Source: Sorangium cellulosum
Lineage (GTDB): Bacteria; Myxococcota_A; Polyangia; Polyangiales; Polyangiaceae
Length of the DNA: 64,000 bases
Direction: 5' to 3'
NCBI RefSeq assembly: GCF_002950945.1
Contig: NZ_CP012673.1
Coordinates: forward strand, 3,381,001 to 3,445,000
Position 1 is the first letter of the stretch, and each line of letters opens with the position of its first letter. A program made the translations under genes and the position numbers. Positions 63,660-64,000 of this stretch are shown in pieces. The notes beneath the pieces were generated by a model that had not been told where the DNA came from, ran no database searches, and saw only the letters and a list, made by a program, of their open reading frames with translations.

Positions 63660-64000
63660 GTCGTCTCCTGTGGTGCTGGGTTGACGCGCTCGGTCGCAGC
63701 CCTGGCGTGGCCGTGGCGCGATCCGAGGCTTCGCGGAGCCTAGTGCGGCTCCGCCGCGATCACCAGCGCGAATCCCGCGCGCGCCCGGCAGCGGCGCGTG
63801 GTGGTCGCGCCCCTCCCGGTGCCGCGTTGCCCGGCGCCCGCGCCGATCCAGCGTTCACGACGGCGGATCGGCTGCCGTCGCGACAACGGAACAGACCGGG
63901 CGCGTGACGAGCGTGTGGCGAGCGCGAGCCCACGCGCCCCTCCGCGCAAGCGGCGGCGCGGCAGCGAGCCCGTCAGCGCGCCAGCGCTCCGCGACGACGC
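63660..64000. other. End of window, no gene recognised
   Basis: This 341-bp tail contains the upstream region of the 88-aa gene. Open frames are GC-driven Arg/Ala-rich readings without ribosome sites, and I do not accept any of them. Confidence 0.5.

Noticed and set aside
63740..63949. A 69-residue Arg-rich minus-strand frame
   Set aside because: No ribosome site, low-complexity composition and no neighbour support.

Overview
The window is about 64 kb of very GC-rich DNA. Third codon positions are strongly G/C, there are many lipobox-bearing secreted proteins, Cys-rich repeat lipoproteins, and Ala/Pro/Gly-rich linkers. This points to a large-genome myxobacterium of the Sorangium/Polyangium type. 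That assignment rests on composition and gene content only; no 16S rRNA or other marker gene is present.

Layout. 0-1.2 kb: a decayed tyrosine integrase beside a tRNA-Arg(CCT), probably the edge of an old integrated element. 1.7-3.3 kb: a methyltransferase and a small disordered protein. 3.5-8.1 kb: a sugar-use locus with a PfkB kinase, a sugar porter and a GH26 mannanase lipoprotein behind a 20-bp palindromic operator. 8.2-11.4 kb: methyltransferase, alpha/beta hydrolase and DUF2252 protein. 11.5-16.5 kb: a lysyl-oxidase-domain lipoprotein, then a MerR regulator overlapping a VIT/VWA protein. 16.5-18.9 kb: a TetR/isoprenylcysteine-methyltransferase-like pair and an OmpA-like lipoprotein. 18.9-21.8 kb: a type III PKS, methyltransferase and flavoprotein operon with the layout of srsABC phenolic-lipid operons. 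22-33.4 kb: single genes, including an SMR transporter, a LysR/quinone-reductase pair, a ferritin-like protein, a di-haem c lipoprotein, a DJ-1/GlxA pair and a DUF3574 lipoprotein.

33.9-44.0 kb: a five-gene operon with a giant multicopper oxidase resembling bacterial manganese oxidases, a beta-propeller lipoprotein, two Sco-type copper chaperones, and a cytochrome c fused to an ABC-type substrate-binding protein. A secreted copper oxidase with its own copper-loading and electron-transfer partners is the simplest reading.

44.1-52.2 kb, the main discovery: a minus-strand run of seven genes comprising two PaaK-type adenylating enzymes, an amidohydrolase, a dehydroquinate-synthase-II-like enzyme (GriH type), a GriI-type aldolase, an aspartate kinase and a Rieske oxygenase. 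The kinase, aldolase and synthase would carry aspartate towards 3-amino-4-hydroxybenzoate (3,4-AHBA), and the other enzymes would tailor or activate it. There is no PKS or NRPS nearby.

52.6-64 kb: a solitary Eco57I/type IIG-like adenine methyltransferase, a large pre-peptidase-C-like repeat lipoprotein, a U32/RlhA-like protein, a symmetric low-complexity inverted repeat, a bestrophin-like channel and an 88-aa protein.

All assignments come from reading motifs and translations by eye. No database search was run, so substrate assignments are inferences.
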